From assembly GCA_902779305.1 (NCBI GenBank), contig CACZBD010000022.1, positions 1 through 41,883 on the forward strand: 41,883 nt of DNA. The letters run 5' to 3'. The position numbers were made by a program, and so were the translations under genes. Positions 27,520 through 34,976 of the stretch are shown piece after piece (positions within the stretch are counted from its first letter, which is position 1; every line of letters begins with the position of its first letter). This DNA is from an uncultured Lachnospiraceae bacterium. GTDB taxonomy: Bacteria > Bacillota > Clostridia > Lachnospirales > Lachnospiraceae. The notes under the pieces were generated by a model, which saw only the letters and a program-made list of their open reading frames with translations, searched no databases and was not told the origin of the DNA.

Positions 27520-28136
27520 GAAGGCGAATAGAAAGAGTACTTTTTCAGTTCGCTGACGATGCTGTCTTTTGTCAGGGAAGTCAGCTGCTCAGCCGTTTCG
27601 ATCAGCTTTTCGATCGCATCATAGTCTTTTTCTTCCTCATAGATCTTTGCAAGGATCAGGTAATTCTTCCGGATATCCGTATGACAGGAGACGCCGAACT
27701 GAAGGACCTTAACGGCATCCTCTTTTTGACCGGTCTTTTCCAGTTCCTCTCCCCAGTCCGCCAGGGTGCGGATCATTTCCGTGTAGTTTAAGTCATATTC
27801 CGTGAGAACAGTAAGATTTGCAACGCCGTATCTCAATTTCAGGTCCGTGTTGGTGATCCCGTTCAGATTGACGATCTTGGCATCCTTCAGGCCTAAAAGG
27901 AATTGTTCGCATTCCATGATGATGGGATTGCCGCTCTTTCCGGTGAACGGAAGCTCGTCATAAGGGATGGAAATGTACTCAAGATCCGTTAAAGGACGCT
28001 TTCTGGTGCTGTTTGCACGTCTCTCGCGGTCCCAGAATTCCTCCTCCTGCTCTTTGAACTTGCTGCTGCTTCGCTTCATGTAGAACCAGATGAGCGCGGA
28101 GAGTATGACAACTGTTGTAAAAATAGGAAGTTTCAT
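27510..28136 (-). CDS. Membrane-anchored protein of unknown function with TPR-like helices, 208 aa
   Basis: A single N-terminal membrane segment (residues about 4-20, LPIFTTVVILSALIWFYM) is followed by a basic and charged stretch. A C-terminal half of helical pairs (about 110-200) resembles tetratricopeptide-like repeats ('MIRTLADWGEELEKTGQKED', then 'ILAKIYEEEKDYDAIEKLIE'). I do not recognise a named family. The start at 28136 has AAGGAT just upstream. It is divergent from the small membrane protein at 28167, with only 30 bases between, and convergent with nth. The promoter of the divergent operon lies partly inside its first codons. Confidence 0.75.
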   Translation of the reverse strand: MKLPIFTTVVILSALIWFYMKRSSSKFKEQEEEFWDRERRANSTRKRPLTDLEYISIPYDELPFTGKSGNPIIMECEQFLLGLKDAKIVNLNGITNTDLKLRYGVANLTVLTEYDLNYTEMIRTLADWGEELEKTGQKEDAVKVLQFGVSCHTDIRKNYLILAKIYEEEKDYDAIEKLIETAEQLTSLTKDSIVSELKKYSFYSPSYR

Positions 28137-28143
28137 TTATAAT
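28115..28143 (+). promoter_or_regulatory. Promoter of the 28167-32835 operon
   Basis: TTGTAA at 28115-28120, a 17-base spacer, and a perfect TATAAT at 28138-28143. Start expected near 28150, eleven bases before the small ORF's ribosome binding site ends. Confidence 0.8.
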
Positions 28144-28166
28144 ATCCTTTCGGGAGAGGACAAAAA

Positions 28167-28265
28167 ATGAGCACAAAAACAAAGAGGATCATATCTGCAG
28201 TGATCGTATTGCTTCTCGTGATTGCAATGCTGATCCCCGCCTTAATTTATATTTTACCTCAATAA
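28167..28265 (+). CDS. Small single-pass membrane protein, 32 aa
   Basis: ATG 28167 to TAA 28265. The sequence is a basic N-terminus (MSTKTKRI) followed by one hydrophobic helix covering nearly the whole remainder and ending ILPQ. It has a strong ribosome binding site (GGGAGAGGA, 28152-28160) and a near-perfect promoter 24 bases upstream, so I consider it real. The topology resembles Prli42-like mini membrane proteins of Firmicutes, but similarity at this length cannot be shown by eye. It is the first gene of the VanW-to-TrmL operon. Confidence 0.65.
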   Translation: MSTKTKRIISAVIVLLLVIAMLIPALIYILPQ

Positions 28266-28298
28266 TGCTTTTCTTATCAATAGTCACCGGAGTGTGTG

Positions 28299-29765
28299 AT
28301 GAAATACGATAATATAGTAAAAATCACATGTATACTGGCATTGGCTGCCCTTGTGGTATGGCCTGTGCATGCAAAGATCACGGAACCGGTCGTCGACATT
28401 GAAGGCTCGTCGACGGTTCTTGGTTTTGTGCCGGTTGAAAAGGATGACAGGGATCTAAGCGGGACCATTCCGGAAGGCGTCTGGTACGGTCCGCTGGATC
28501 TATCCGAACTGACTTATGAGGAGGCCAAAAAATCCATTGTCTTATACGTGACTTCCCTGCAGGACAAAAAGATCACGCTTTGCGCAAACAACGGACAGAA
28601 ATCCATTCTTTGCGCAAAAGACTTAGGCCTTTGCTGGGAAGATGAGGATACGCTTTACGAAGCTCTGACACTGGGCAGCGGCGGAAATATCGTGAACCGG
28701 TTCAAGGAACTCAAAGATCTTGAAAAAGACAGGAAGGTTTATGACCTGAAGGTCTCCTTTAAGAACAGCATGATCGCCTCGCAGGTACATAAACAGGCCG
28801 AGAAATACAATGTTGCTCCGACAGAATCCGAAATGACGCATGAAGACGGCGAATTTATCATTACGGAAGGAAAGACAGGGTATTCCGTCGATGAGAACGC
28901 ATCCGTCAGGGCGATCGAGGAAGCTTTTGAAAACTGGAGCGGCGATCCGCTGAGTGTCGATCTGGTCATTTCCGTAAAGGAACCGAAGGGCACCAAAGAA
29001 GAGCTGTCAAAAGTGAAGGACCTTCTGGGAACCTTCCAGACAAGCCTCGGCTCTTCCAATTCCGACAGAAGCAAAAATGTCCGGAACGGCACGAATCTGA
29101 TCAACGGCACGATCCTTTATCCCGGGGAAGAGTTTTCGACTTATGAAAAAGTCAGCCCGTTCACGGAAGAAAACGGGTATTATCTTGCGGGCTCCTATCT
29201 GAACGGTTCTGTCGTGGAGACCTTCGGCGGCGGGATCTGTCAGGTCAGCACAACGCTTTATAATGCCGTCTTGATGGCGGAACTGGAAGTAACGGAACGG
29301 CATAACCACTCGATGGTCGTCAACTATGTGGATATTTCGGGTGACGCGGCGATCTCGGGAACGACCAAGGACTTCAAGTTCAGAAACAATACCAAAGCGC
29401 CGATCTACATCGAAAGCGATTCTTCGGACAGCAGAAAAGTTGTCTTTAACATTTACGGACAGGAGACCAGACCTGCCAACCGTACCATTGAGTTGCACAG
29501 TATCGAGACCGGCCGCCTTGCGCCGGAGGAGCGGATCGTGGAAGATCCGACGCTTCCGACCGGATACAGGGCCGTCAGGGGCGGACATGTCGGCTATTCG
29601 GGAGAATACTGGCGGATCATCAAAGTTGACGGTGTAGAGACGGAGCGGGAGAAGATCAACGTCAGCAATTACCAGTCCACACCGACCACCATCGTTGTGG
29701 GAACCGGACCGGCGGACCTTGCGATCCTTGCCCCGCCGCCGGAAGAACCGCTTCCGATCGACTGA
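28299..29765 (+). CDS. Secreted VanW family protein with peptidoglycan-binding-like and G5-like regions
   Basis: 488 aa. The signal or anchor sequence is at about 5-27. A PG_binding_4-like region follows (about 55-230). The VanW domain is at about 255-385, with NLINGTILYPGEEFSTYEKV and the family hallmark FGGGICQVSTTLYNA (quoted in parts). A C-terminal G5-like segment is at about 400-475. The proteins are extracytoplasmic and cell-wall linked; VanW was first seen near vancomycin-resistance genes but the function is not established. ATG 28299 is preferred to the GTG at 28296 because GGAG (28289-28292) is six bases away. The C-terminal Pro-rich tail is followed directly by the next gene. Confidence 0.88.
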   Translation: MKYDNIVKITCILALAALVVWPVHAKITEPVVDIEGSSTVLGFVPVEKDDRDLSGTIPEGVWYGPLDLSELTYEEAKKSIVLYVTSLQDKKITLCANNGQKSILCAKDLGLCWEDEDTLYEALTLGSGGNIVNRFKELKDLEKDRKVYDLKVSFKNSMIASQVHKQAEKYNVAPTESEMTHEDGEFIITEGKTGYSVDENASVRAIEEAFENWSGDPLSVDLVISVKEPKGTKEELSKVKDLLGTFQTSLGSSNSDRSKNVRNGTNLINGTILYPGEEFSTYEKVSPFTEENGYYLAGSYLNGSVVETFGGGICQVSTTLYNAVLMAELEVTERHNHSMVVNYVDISGDAAISGTTKDFKFRNNTKAPIYIESDSSDSRKVVFNIYGQETRPANRTIELHSIETGRLAPEERIVEDPTLPTGYRAVRGGHVGYSGEYWRIIKVDGVETEREKINVSNYQSTPTTIVVGTGPADLAILAPPPEEPLPID

Positions 29766-29766
29766 T

Positions 29767-30690
29767 ATGAGGATTGGAGACTTCCCGGAAAACGCATATA
29801 AGCGTTCCGTAAGAAAATATCTGCATCCGGAAGGAAATGCGCCGATCATGGTTTCCGGACAGGCTGCACTGCATGAAGAGCATATGCCTGCGGTCCTTCT
29901 GCAGGATCTGCTCAACAGGATCTATGCAAAGCATGCGGTCCCTGCCGGAATTGCGGTTTCTCTGGCAATTCCCGTGGAAACGGAAGAACCGTATGTTTCC
30001 AGTGTCATGCGGCAGCTGAAAGAGACCGCGGATGCACAGGGTGTGCTTTTTACGGATGCTTCCGTCAAAACCTGCGCGGAACTGACTTTTCCCATCCTGC
30101 AGATCAGTGCGGTGGGAAAAAGACGCAGAAAAGATCTAAGACCCGTAACAAAGGAAGCGGACATTCTGCTGACCGGCCACATCGCGCTCGCCGGAACCGG
30201 GATCCTTACTGCAGGGAAAAAAGAAGAACTCGGGAAACGGTTTTCCAAACCATTCCTTGAAACCGCGGAAGCTTTTCTTGAACAACTGTCGGTTCAAAAA
30301 GCTGCAAAGACCGCGTTTGAAAACGGAGCGGCCTACGCGGTAAGCCTTGGCGAAGGCGGTGTGTTTGCGGGACTCTGGGAACTGTCTTCGAAATTGAAAA
30401 CAGGGTTTGGCATTTGTTTAAAAGCCATCCCGATCCGTCAGGAAACCGTGGAGATCAGCGAATTTTTCCGGCTCAATCCGTATCAGCTGCTGTCAACCGG
30501 ATCGATTCTGATCGTAACGGACAACGGGCAGGAATTAAAGGAAGTGCTGAACCGGAAAGGGATCCATGCGGAGCTGATCGGCAAGCTCAAAGACGGAAAC
30601 GATAAAACGATCGAAAACGACGGGGAGATCAGGCATCTGGATCTGCCTGCGGCAGATGAACTTTACAAGGGGATAAAAGAAAGGGAATAA
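29767..30690 (+). CDS. AIR synthase-related (PurM/HypE-like) protein, 307 aa
   Basis: The C-terminal half has the HypE/PurM C-domain pattern: GEGGVFAGLWELSS, IPIRQETVEISEFF, LNPYQLLSTGSILI. The N-terminal half (about 20-165) fits the ATP-binding AIRS N-domain but lacks an obvious Gly/Asp-rich nucleotide loop. The protein is therefore not clearly PurM, ThiL or HypE, and its substrate is unknown. No hydrogenase or thiamine genes are nearby. ATG 29767 starts one base after the VanW stop and the two are probably coupled. The longer frame from GTG 29695 overlaps vanW coding sequence and starts with a shadow-like Arg-rich segment. Confidence 0.75.
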   Translation: MRIGDFPENAYKRSVRKYLHPEGNAPIMVSGQAALHEEHMPAVLLQDLLNRIYAKHAVPAGIAVSLAIPVETEEPYVSSVMRQLKETADAQGVLFTDASVKTCAELTFPILQISAVGKRRRKDLRPVTKEADILLTGHIALAGTGILTAGKKEELGKRFSKPFLETAEAFLEQLSVQKAAKTAFENGAAYAVSLGEGGVFAGLWELSSKLKTGFGICLKAIPIRQETVEISEFFRLNPYQLLSTGSILIVTDNGQELKEVLNRKGIHAELIGKLKDGNDKTIENDGEIRHLDLPAADELYKGIKERE

Positions 30691-30692
30691 AC

Positions 30693-31175
30693 ATGAGAGA
30701 AAAGATACTGACTTTTATAGAAAAGAACAGCCGCGTGGAATTAAAGGAGCTGGCGGTCCTGCTCGGCATGTCCGAAGTGGATGTTGCCAATGAGCTCGAG
30801 GCCATGGAAAATGAAGGCATCATCTGCGGCTATCATACGCTGATCGACTGGGACAAAGTCACGACCGAGCGGATCAACGCGGTGATCGAGGTACGCGTGA
30901 CTCCGCAGAGAGGCAGGGGATTTGATTCCATCGCGGAGCGGATCTATAAATATCCGGAAGTGGAATCGGTCTATTTGATGTCCGGCGGCTATGATCTTTT
31001 AGTCATGCTCGAAGGAAAGACGCTCAGGGAAGTATCCACGTTCGTATCCGAAAAACTGTCCACGCAGGAGAGCGTCTTAAGCACCGCAACGCACTTTATT
31101 CTGAAGAAATACAAGGATCACGGAACGATCCTTCATCAGGAATACAAGGATGAAAGGGAGATCCTGTCATTATGA
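30693..31175 (+). CDS. Lrp/AsnC family transcriptional regulator
   Basis: 160 aa, normal length. The N-terminal helix-turn-helix is at about 1-50 (SRVELKELAVLLGMSEVDVA). The C-terminal RAM/AsnC ligand domain is at about 65-140, with VTPQRGRGFDSIAERIYKYP and MSGGYDLLVMLEG. Such proteins form dimers to octamers and sense amino acids. The start is two bases after the preceding stop. The stop overlaps the aminotransferase start (ATGA), so regulation of that gene or of amino-acid metabolism is a reasonable inference. Confidence 0.92.
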   Translation: MREKILTFIEKNSRVELKELAVLLGMSEVDVANELEAMENEGIICGYHTLIDWDKVTTERINAVIEVRVTPQRGRGFDSIAERIYKYPEVESVYLMSGGYDLLVMLEGKTLREVSTFVSEKLSTQESVLSTATHFILKKYKDHGTILHQEYKDEREILSL

Positions 31176-32344
31176 GAAACCCGTTATCACAAACGATCGT
31201 CAATATAAAACCGTCCGGTATCCGGCGGTTTTTCGATATTGCGGCAGAACGCAAAGACACGATTTCCTTAGGCGTCGGGGAACCGGATTTTGACACGCCC
31301 TGGCATGTGCGGGATGAGGGGATCTATTCCCTCGAAAAGGGACGGACGTTTTATACCTCCAATGCCGGCCTGAAGGAACTCAGGGAGGAGATCTGCAGAT
31401 ATCTGTCCCGCCGCATGGGACTATCCTATGATCCCGTTTCGGAAACGCTGGTTACGGTCGGCGGATCGGAAGCGATCGATATCGCGCTCCGTGCCATGAC
31501 GGATCCCGGAGACGAAGTGCTGATCCCGCAGCCAAGTTACGTTTCCTACGAGCCCTGCGCGATCCTTGCGGGTGCAAAACCGGTGATCATCGAGCTGAAA
31601 AACGAAAACGAATTCCGCCTGATGCCTGAGCAGCTTCTCGAAGCGGTCACGGATAAGACCAAGATCCTCATCATGCCTTACCCGAACAATCCGACAGGCG
31701 CCATCATGGGCAAAGAGGACCTTGAGAAGATCGCAAAGATCTGCGTGGAAAAAGATCTGTTCGTGATCTCGGATGAGATCTATGCGGAACTGACTTTCGG
31801 TGAGAACAGACATGTTTCGATCGCATCGTTCCCGGGAATGAGGGAGCGGACGATCGTGATCAACGGCTTTTCCAAAGCCTATGCGATGACAGGCTGGAGA
31901 CTGGGTTATGCCTGCGGACCGCAGGAGATCTTAAAGCAGATGACCAAGATCCATCAGTTTGCGATCATGTGCGCCCCGACGACCAGCCAGTATGCCGCCG
32001 TCGAAGCACTGAAAAACGGTGACGGTGACGTGGAAATGATGAGAGAGTCCTATAACCAGAGACGGAATTTTCTGATGGAAGCGTTTCAGGAAATGGGTCT
32101 GTCCTGTTTTGAGCCGTTCGGCGCGTTTTATGTATTTCCCTGTATCAAAGAATTCGGCATGACATCCGAAGCGTTTGCTTTTGCCTTGCTTGATGCCAAG
32201 AAACTGGCCGTCGTGCCGGGATCCGCATTCGGGGAAAGCGGGGAAGGCTTTGTCAGGATCTCTTATGCTTATTCCCTGAAGAAACTGAAGACCGCGATGG
32301 CAAGGCTTGCGGAGTTCGTGCAGGAACTGAGGGACCAGAAATGA
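31172..32344 (+). CDS. PLP-dependent class I/II aminotransferase
   Basis: 390 aa, fold type I. Seen: GVGEPDFDTP near the N-terminus, YTSNAGLKELREEI, the NPTGA motif (PYPNNPTGA), SDEIYAELTF with the cofactor-binding Asp and Tyr, and the PLP lysine in SKAYAMTGWRLGY. The C-terminal arginine of the carboxylate site is in FVRISYA. Closest by eye to the aspartate/aromatic aminotransferase group (PatA/AraT-like). The exact substrate cannot be told. It is coupled to the Lrp gene upstream and to trmL downstream by ATGA overlaps. Confidence 0.93.
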   Translation: MRNPLSQTIVNIKPSGIRRFFDIAAERKDTISLGVGEPDFDTPWHVRDEGIYSLEKGRTFYTSNAGLKELREEICRYLSRRMGLSYDPVSETLVTVGGSEAIDIALRAMTDPGDEVLIPQPSYVSYEPCAILAGAKPVIIELKNENEFRLMPEQLLEAVTDKTKILIMPYPNNPTGAIMGKEDLEKIAKICVEKDLFVISDEIYAELTFGENRHVSIASFPGMRERTIVINGFSKAYAMTGWRLGYACGPQEILKQMTKIHQFAIMCAPTTSQYAAVEALKNGDGDVEMMRESYNQRRNFLMEAFQEMGLSCFEPFGAFYVFPCIKEFGMTSEAFAFALLDAKKLAVVPGSAFGESGEGFVRISYAYSLKKLKTAMARLAEFVQELRDQK

Positions 32345-32835
32345 ATATCGTGCTTCTGGAGCCGGAGATCCCCGCGAATACCGGCAACATCGGCAGAACC
32401 TGTGTGGCGACCGGCACGAAACTGCATCTGATCGAGCCGCTCGGATTCAGGCTGACCGAAAACAACATCCGCCGCGCCGGCATGGATTACTGGGAGAAAC
32501 TGGACGTAAGGCGCTATATCAATTACGAGGATTTTCTTGATCAAAATCACCCGCGGCGCGTTTTTATGGCGACAACGAAAGCCAAACGCGATTACACGGA
32601 AGTGGAATATACGGAAGATGACTATATCATGTTCGGGAAGGAAAGTGCCGGGATCCCGGAAGAGATCCTGATCGAAAACGAGGAGACCTGCATCAGGATC
32701 CCGATGCTTAATGAGATCCGTTCCCTGAACCTTTCCAATTCCGTTGCGATCGTATTATATGAGGCACTCAGGCAGCAGGGGTTTTCGGGACTGCAGAAGA
32801 AGGGTGAATTGCACAGACTGAGCTGGAAGGATTAA
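32341..32835 (+). CDS. trmL: tRNA (cytidine/uridine-34-2'-O)-methyltransferase TrmL
   Basis: 164 aa SPOUT methyltransferase. It starts MNIVLLEPEIPANTGNIGRT, with the IPxNTGNIxR motif 1, then the FGKESAGIP motif 2 and the NEIRSLNLSNSVAIVLYE motif 3 that forms the knot and the SAM site. It methylates the wobble nucleotide ribose of leucine tRNAs. The start overlaps the aminotransferase stop, and the stop overlaps the convergent kinase stop by four bases (TTAA). Confidence 0.95.
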   Translation: MNIVLLEPEIPANTGNIGRTCVATGTKLHLIEPLGFRLTENNIRRAGMDYWEKLDVRRYINYEDFLDQNHPRRVFMATTKAKRDYTEVEYTEDDYIMFGKESAGIPEEILIENEETCIRIPMLNEIRSLNLSNSVAIVLYEALRQQGFSGLQKKGELHRLSWKD

Positions 32836-34256
32836 TCTTCCAGTTCTTTTGATTTTGGCAATGTGAAAATAAATTCGGTGCCGACGCCTTCCGTGGAAAT
32901 GACATTGATGTTTTCGTGGTGGGCGTTGATGATCTCTTTGGTGATGGATAGGCCGAGGCCTGTTCCTTTTTTGTCTTTTCCGCGGGAACTGTCGGTCTTG
33001 TAGAAACGGTCCCAGATCAGTTTCAGGGAATCCTTGGGAATGCCGATCCCGCTGTCTTTTACGGATACGAACACCTTCTCGTTCTTCTCCGTGGTCTCGA
33101 CTTTGATCGTGGAATTGGCGTTGCTGAATTTGATCGCGTTATCGATCAGGTTGTACAGCACCTGCTTGATCTTTTCCTCATCGGCCGTCACGAACAGGGT
33201 CTGCCCGGTCAGAAAGAGCTTAAAGCGGATCTTTTTCTCCATGCAGGTGCCTTCGAAAGTTTCCGCGGTGTTTTTGATGACTTTGTTGATATCAAAATCC
33301 GTCACCTCAAGAACCGTGCCGCGGATATTTAAGTTGTTCAGGGTCAGCAGACTGTTGGTGAGTTTTGTCAGACGTTCGGTCTCGTTGAGAACGATATTGA
33401 GGTATTTTTCATGCATTTCGGGCGGAATGGTGCCATCCACCATGGCTTCGAGATACCCCCGGATCGAAGTCAGCGGAGAGCGGAAATCGTGGGATACGTT
33501 CGCAATGAACTTTTTCTGGTTTTCCTCCGCGCGCGAAAGCTGTGAAGCCATCAGGTTTAAGGAGGCCGCAAGACGGCCGATCTCGTCATCCTTATCGATC
33601 TCGATCACGTAATCCAGATTGCCGCCGGTGTATTCCCTTGCCGCTTTGGTGATCTTTCGCATCGGCAGATAAATGATCGTTGTAAAAAAGATCAGAATGA
33701 TCAGGGACAGGAGAAAGACCACGCCGAAAGTAATATAGGCGATCCGCCGGATGCCGTACAGCCTTTCTTCCACATTTTTAAGAGGTGAATGAACAACGAT
33801 ATAGGCCTGTCTGCGGAAATTGGAAGTGACCGGAGACAGCGCGCTGATCATGGGTTCCTGAAACGATCCGTAAAAATCACCCACCGTATAGTAACCCTGT
33901 GTCATATTTGCGGGATCGAACGGTTCCGAATTGAAGGTTACCTGCCCCGATGGGGAACCCGAATCGAACAGAACGGTACCGTTCGTGGAAAGGATCCAGA
34001 TCGTGGTCGAAGTCATGGTATCGACGGTGTTGAGCTGGTTGCGGAAATCAAAGCCGGAAAAGTTCTTGTTGGCCAGATTTTTGGAATAGGTGTTGGAAAT
34101 GGCGGTCGCTTCCTTATACAGTTCCGCGGCCTTTGAGCGGATCATGGCATCGCGCACCATTTCGGAAGTGACGGTGTTGATCGTCAGAAGACTTAAGACC
34201 GCAAAAACCAGGTATGCGACGATAAATTTCAGGTAAACGGTGGATTTGTGTTTCAT
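32832..34256 (-). CDS. Membrane sensor histidine kinase
   Basis: 474 aa. Transmembrane segments lie at about 9-29 and 171-197 with a 140-residue extracellular sensor between. HAMP follows at about 198-250. HisKA has His256 in SHDFRSPL, and HATPase_c has N-box NLIDNAIKFS, DSGIGIP and KGTGLGLS. It is a bifunctional EnvZ-like architecture. It lies three bases after the response regulator in an operon with mutS2. The signal is unknown; the family partners (PhoR/ResE-like) sense envelope state. Confidence 0.95.
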   Translation of the reverse strand: MKHKSTVYLKFIVAYLVFAVLSLLTINTVTSEMVRDAMIRSKAAELYKEATAISNTYSKNLANKNFSGFDFRNQLNTVDTMTSTTIWILSTNGTVLFDSGSPSGQVTFNSEPFDPANMTQGYYTVGDFYGSFQEPMISALSPVTSNFRRQAYIVVHSPLKNVEERLYGIRRIAYITFGVVFLLSLIILIFFTTIIYLPMRKITKAAREYTGGNLDYVIEIDKDDEIGRLAASLNLMASQLSRAEENQKKFIANVSHDFRSPLTSIRGYLEAMVDGTIPPEMHEKYLNIVLNETERLTKLTNSLLTLNNLNIRGTVLEVTDFDINKVIKNTAETFEGTCMEKKIRFKLFLTGQTLFVTADEEKIKQVLYNLIDNAIKFSNANSTIKVETTEKNEKVFVSVKDSGIGIPKDSLKLIWDRFYKTDSSRGKDKKGTGLGLSITKEIINAHHENINVISTEGVGTEFIFTLPKSKELED

Positions 34257-34259
34257 GGA

Positions 34260-34964
34260 TCATTTGACCTCAAACTTATAGCCGATTCCCCATACCGTTG
34301 ACAGGCACCAGTCGTGATGATCTTTGATCTTTTCGCGCAGACGTTTGATATGAACGTCAACGGTTCTGGTGTCGCCGATATATTCATAGCCCCAGATGTG
34401 GTCAAGCAGCTGTTCTCTGGTGAACACCTGGTTGGGCGAAGAGGCAAGAAAGTACAAAAGTTCCAGTTCCTTGGGCGGCATTTCCACGGGCTTTCCGTAA
34501 TACATGACGGAATAGTTGGTCAGGTTGATCACAAGATCGGGATATTCCACACACTTGGCATCACCGGACGGAGCAGGTCCCGTCTGCCTTGCCGGGGTGA
34601 ACCTGCGCAGAACGGCTTTGACTCTTGCCACCAGTTCTTTGGAATCAAAAGGCTTTTCCATATAATCATCCGCGCCAAGCTCAAGTCCTAAGACCTTGTC
34701 AAATACTTCGCCTTTGGCGGACAGCATGATGATCGGTGTATCGGACTTGGAACGGATCTCTCTGCAGACCTGATAGCCGTCAATGCCCGGCAGCATCAGG
34801 TCCAAAAGGATCAGATTGGGCGAATAGGAATCATAAGCAAGCAGGGCGGCTTCCCCGTCATTGACGATCAGGGTATCGAAGCATTCCTTGGTCAGATACA
34901 GTGAGATCAGCTCCGCGATGTTTGCATCATCATCCACGATCAGTATTTTCTGTTTGTTAGCCAT
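34260..34964 (-). CDS. OmpR/PhoB-type response regulator
   Basis: 234 aa. The receiver domain has acidic residues DDD at 11-13, phospho-acceptor Asp55 (LILLDLMLPG) and Lys104 (KPF). The C-terminal winged helix is at about 135-232 (PPKELELLYFLAS, TRTVDVHIKRLREK, and GYKFE at the end). A small Pro/Gly linker joins them. The GGAGG site overlaps the end of mutS2, 12 bases upstream. It is partner of the kinase that follows. Confidence 0.96.
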   Translation of the reverse strand: MANKQKILIVDDDANIAELISLYLTKECFDTLIVNDGEAALLAYDSYSPNLILLDLMLPGIDGYQVCREIRSKSDTPIIMLSAKGEVFDKVLGLELGADDYMEKPFDSKELVARVKAVLRRFTPARQTGPAPSGDAKCVEYPDLVINLTNYSVMYYGKPVEMPPKELELLYFLASSPNQVFTREQLLDHIWGYEYIGDTRTVDVHIKRLREKIKDHHDWCLSTVWGIGYKFEVK

Positions 34965-34976
34965 GATCTTCCTCCG

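Noticed and set aside
29695..29766. Longer start of the AIR-synthase-like gene
   Set aside because: It overlaps the vanW coding end and encodes an Arg-rich shadow; ATG 29767 follows the stop directly.
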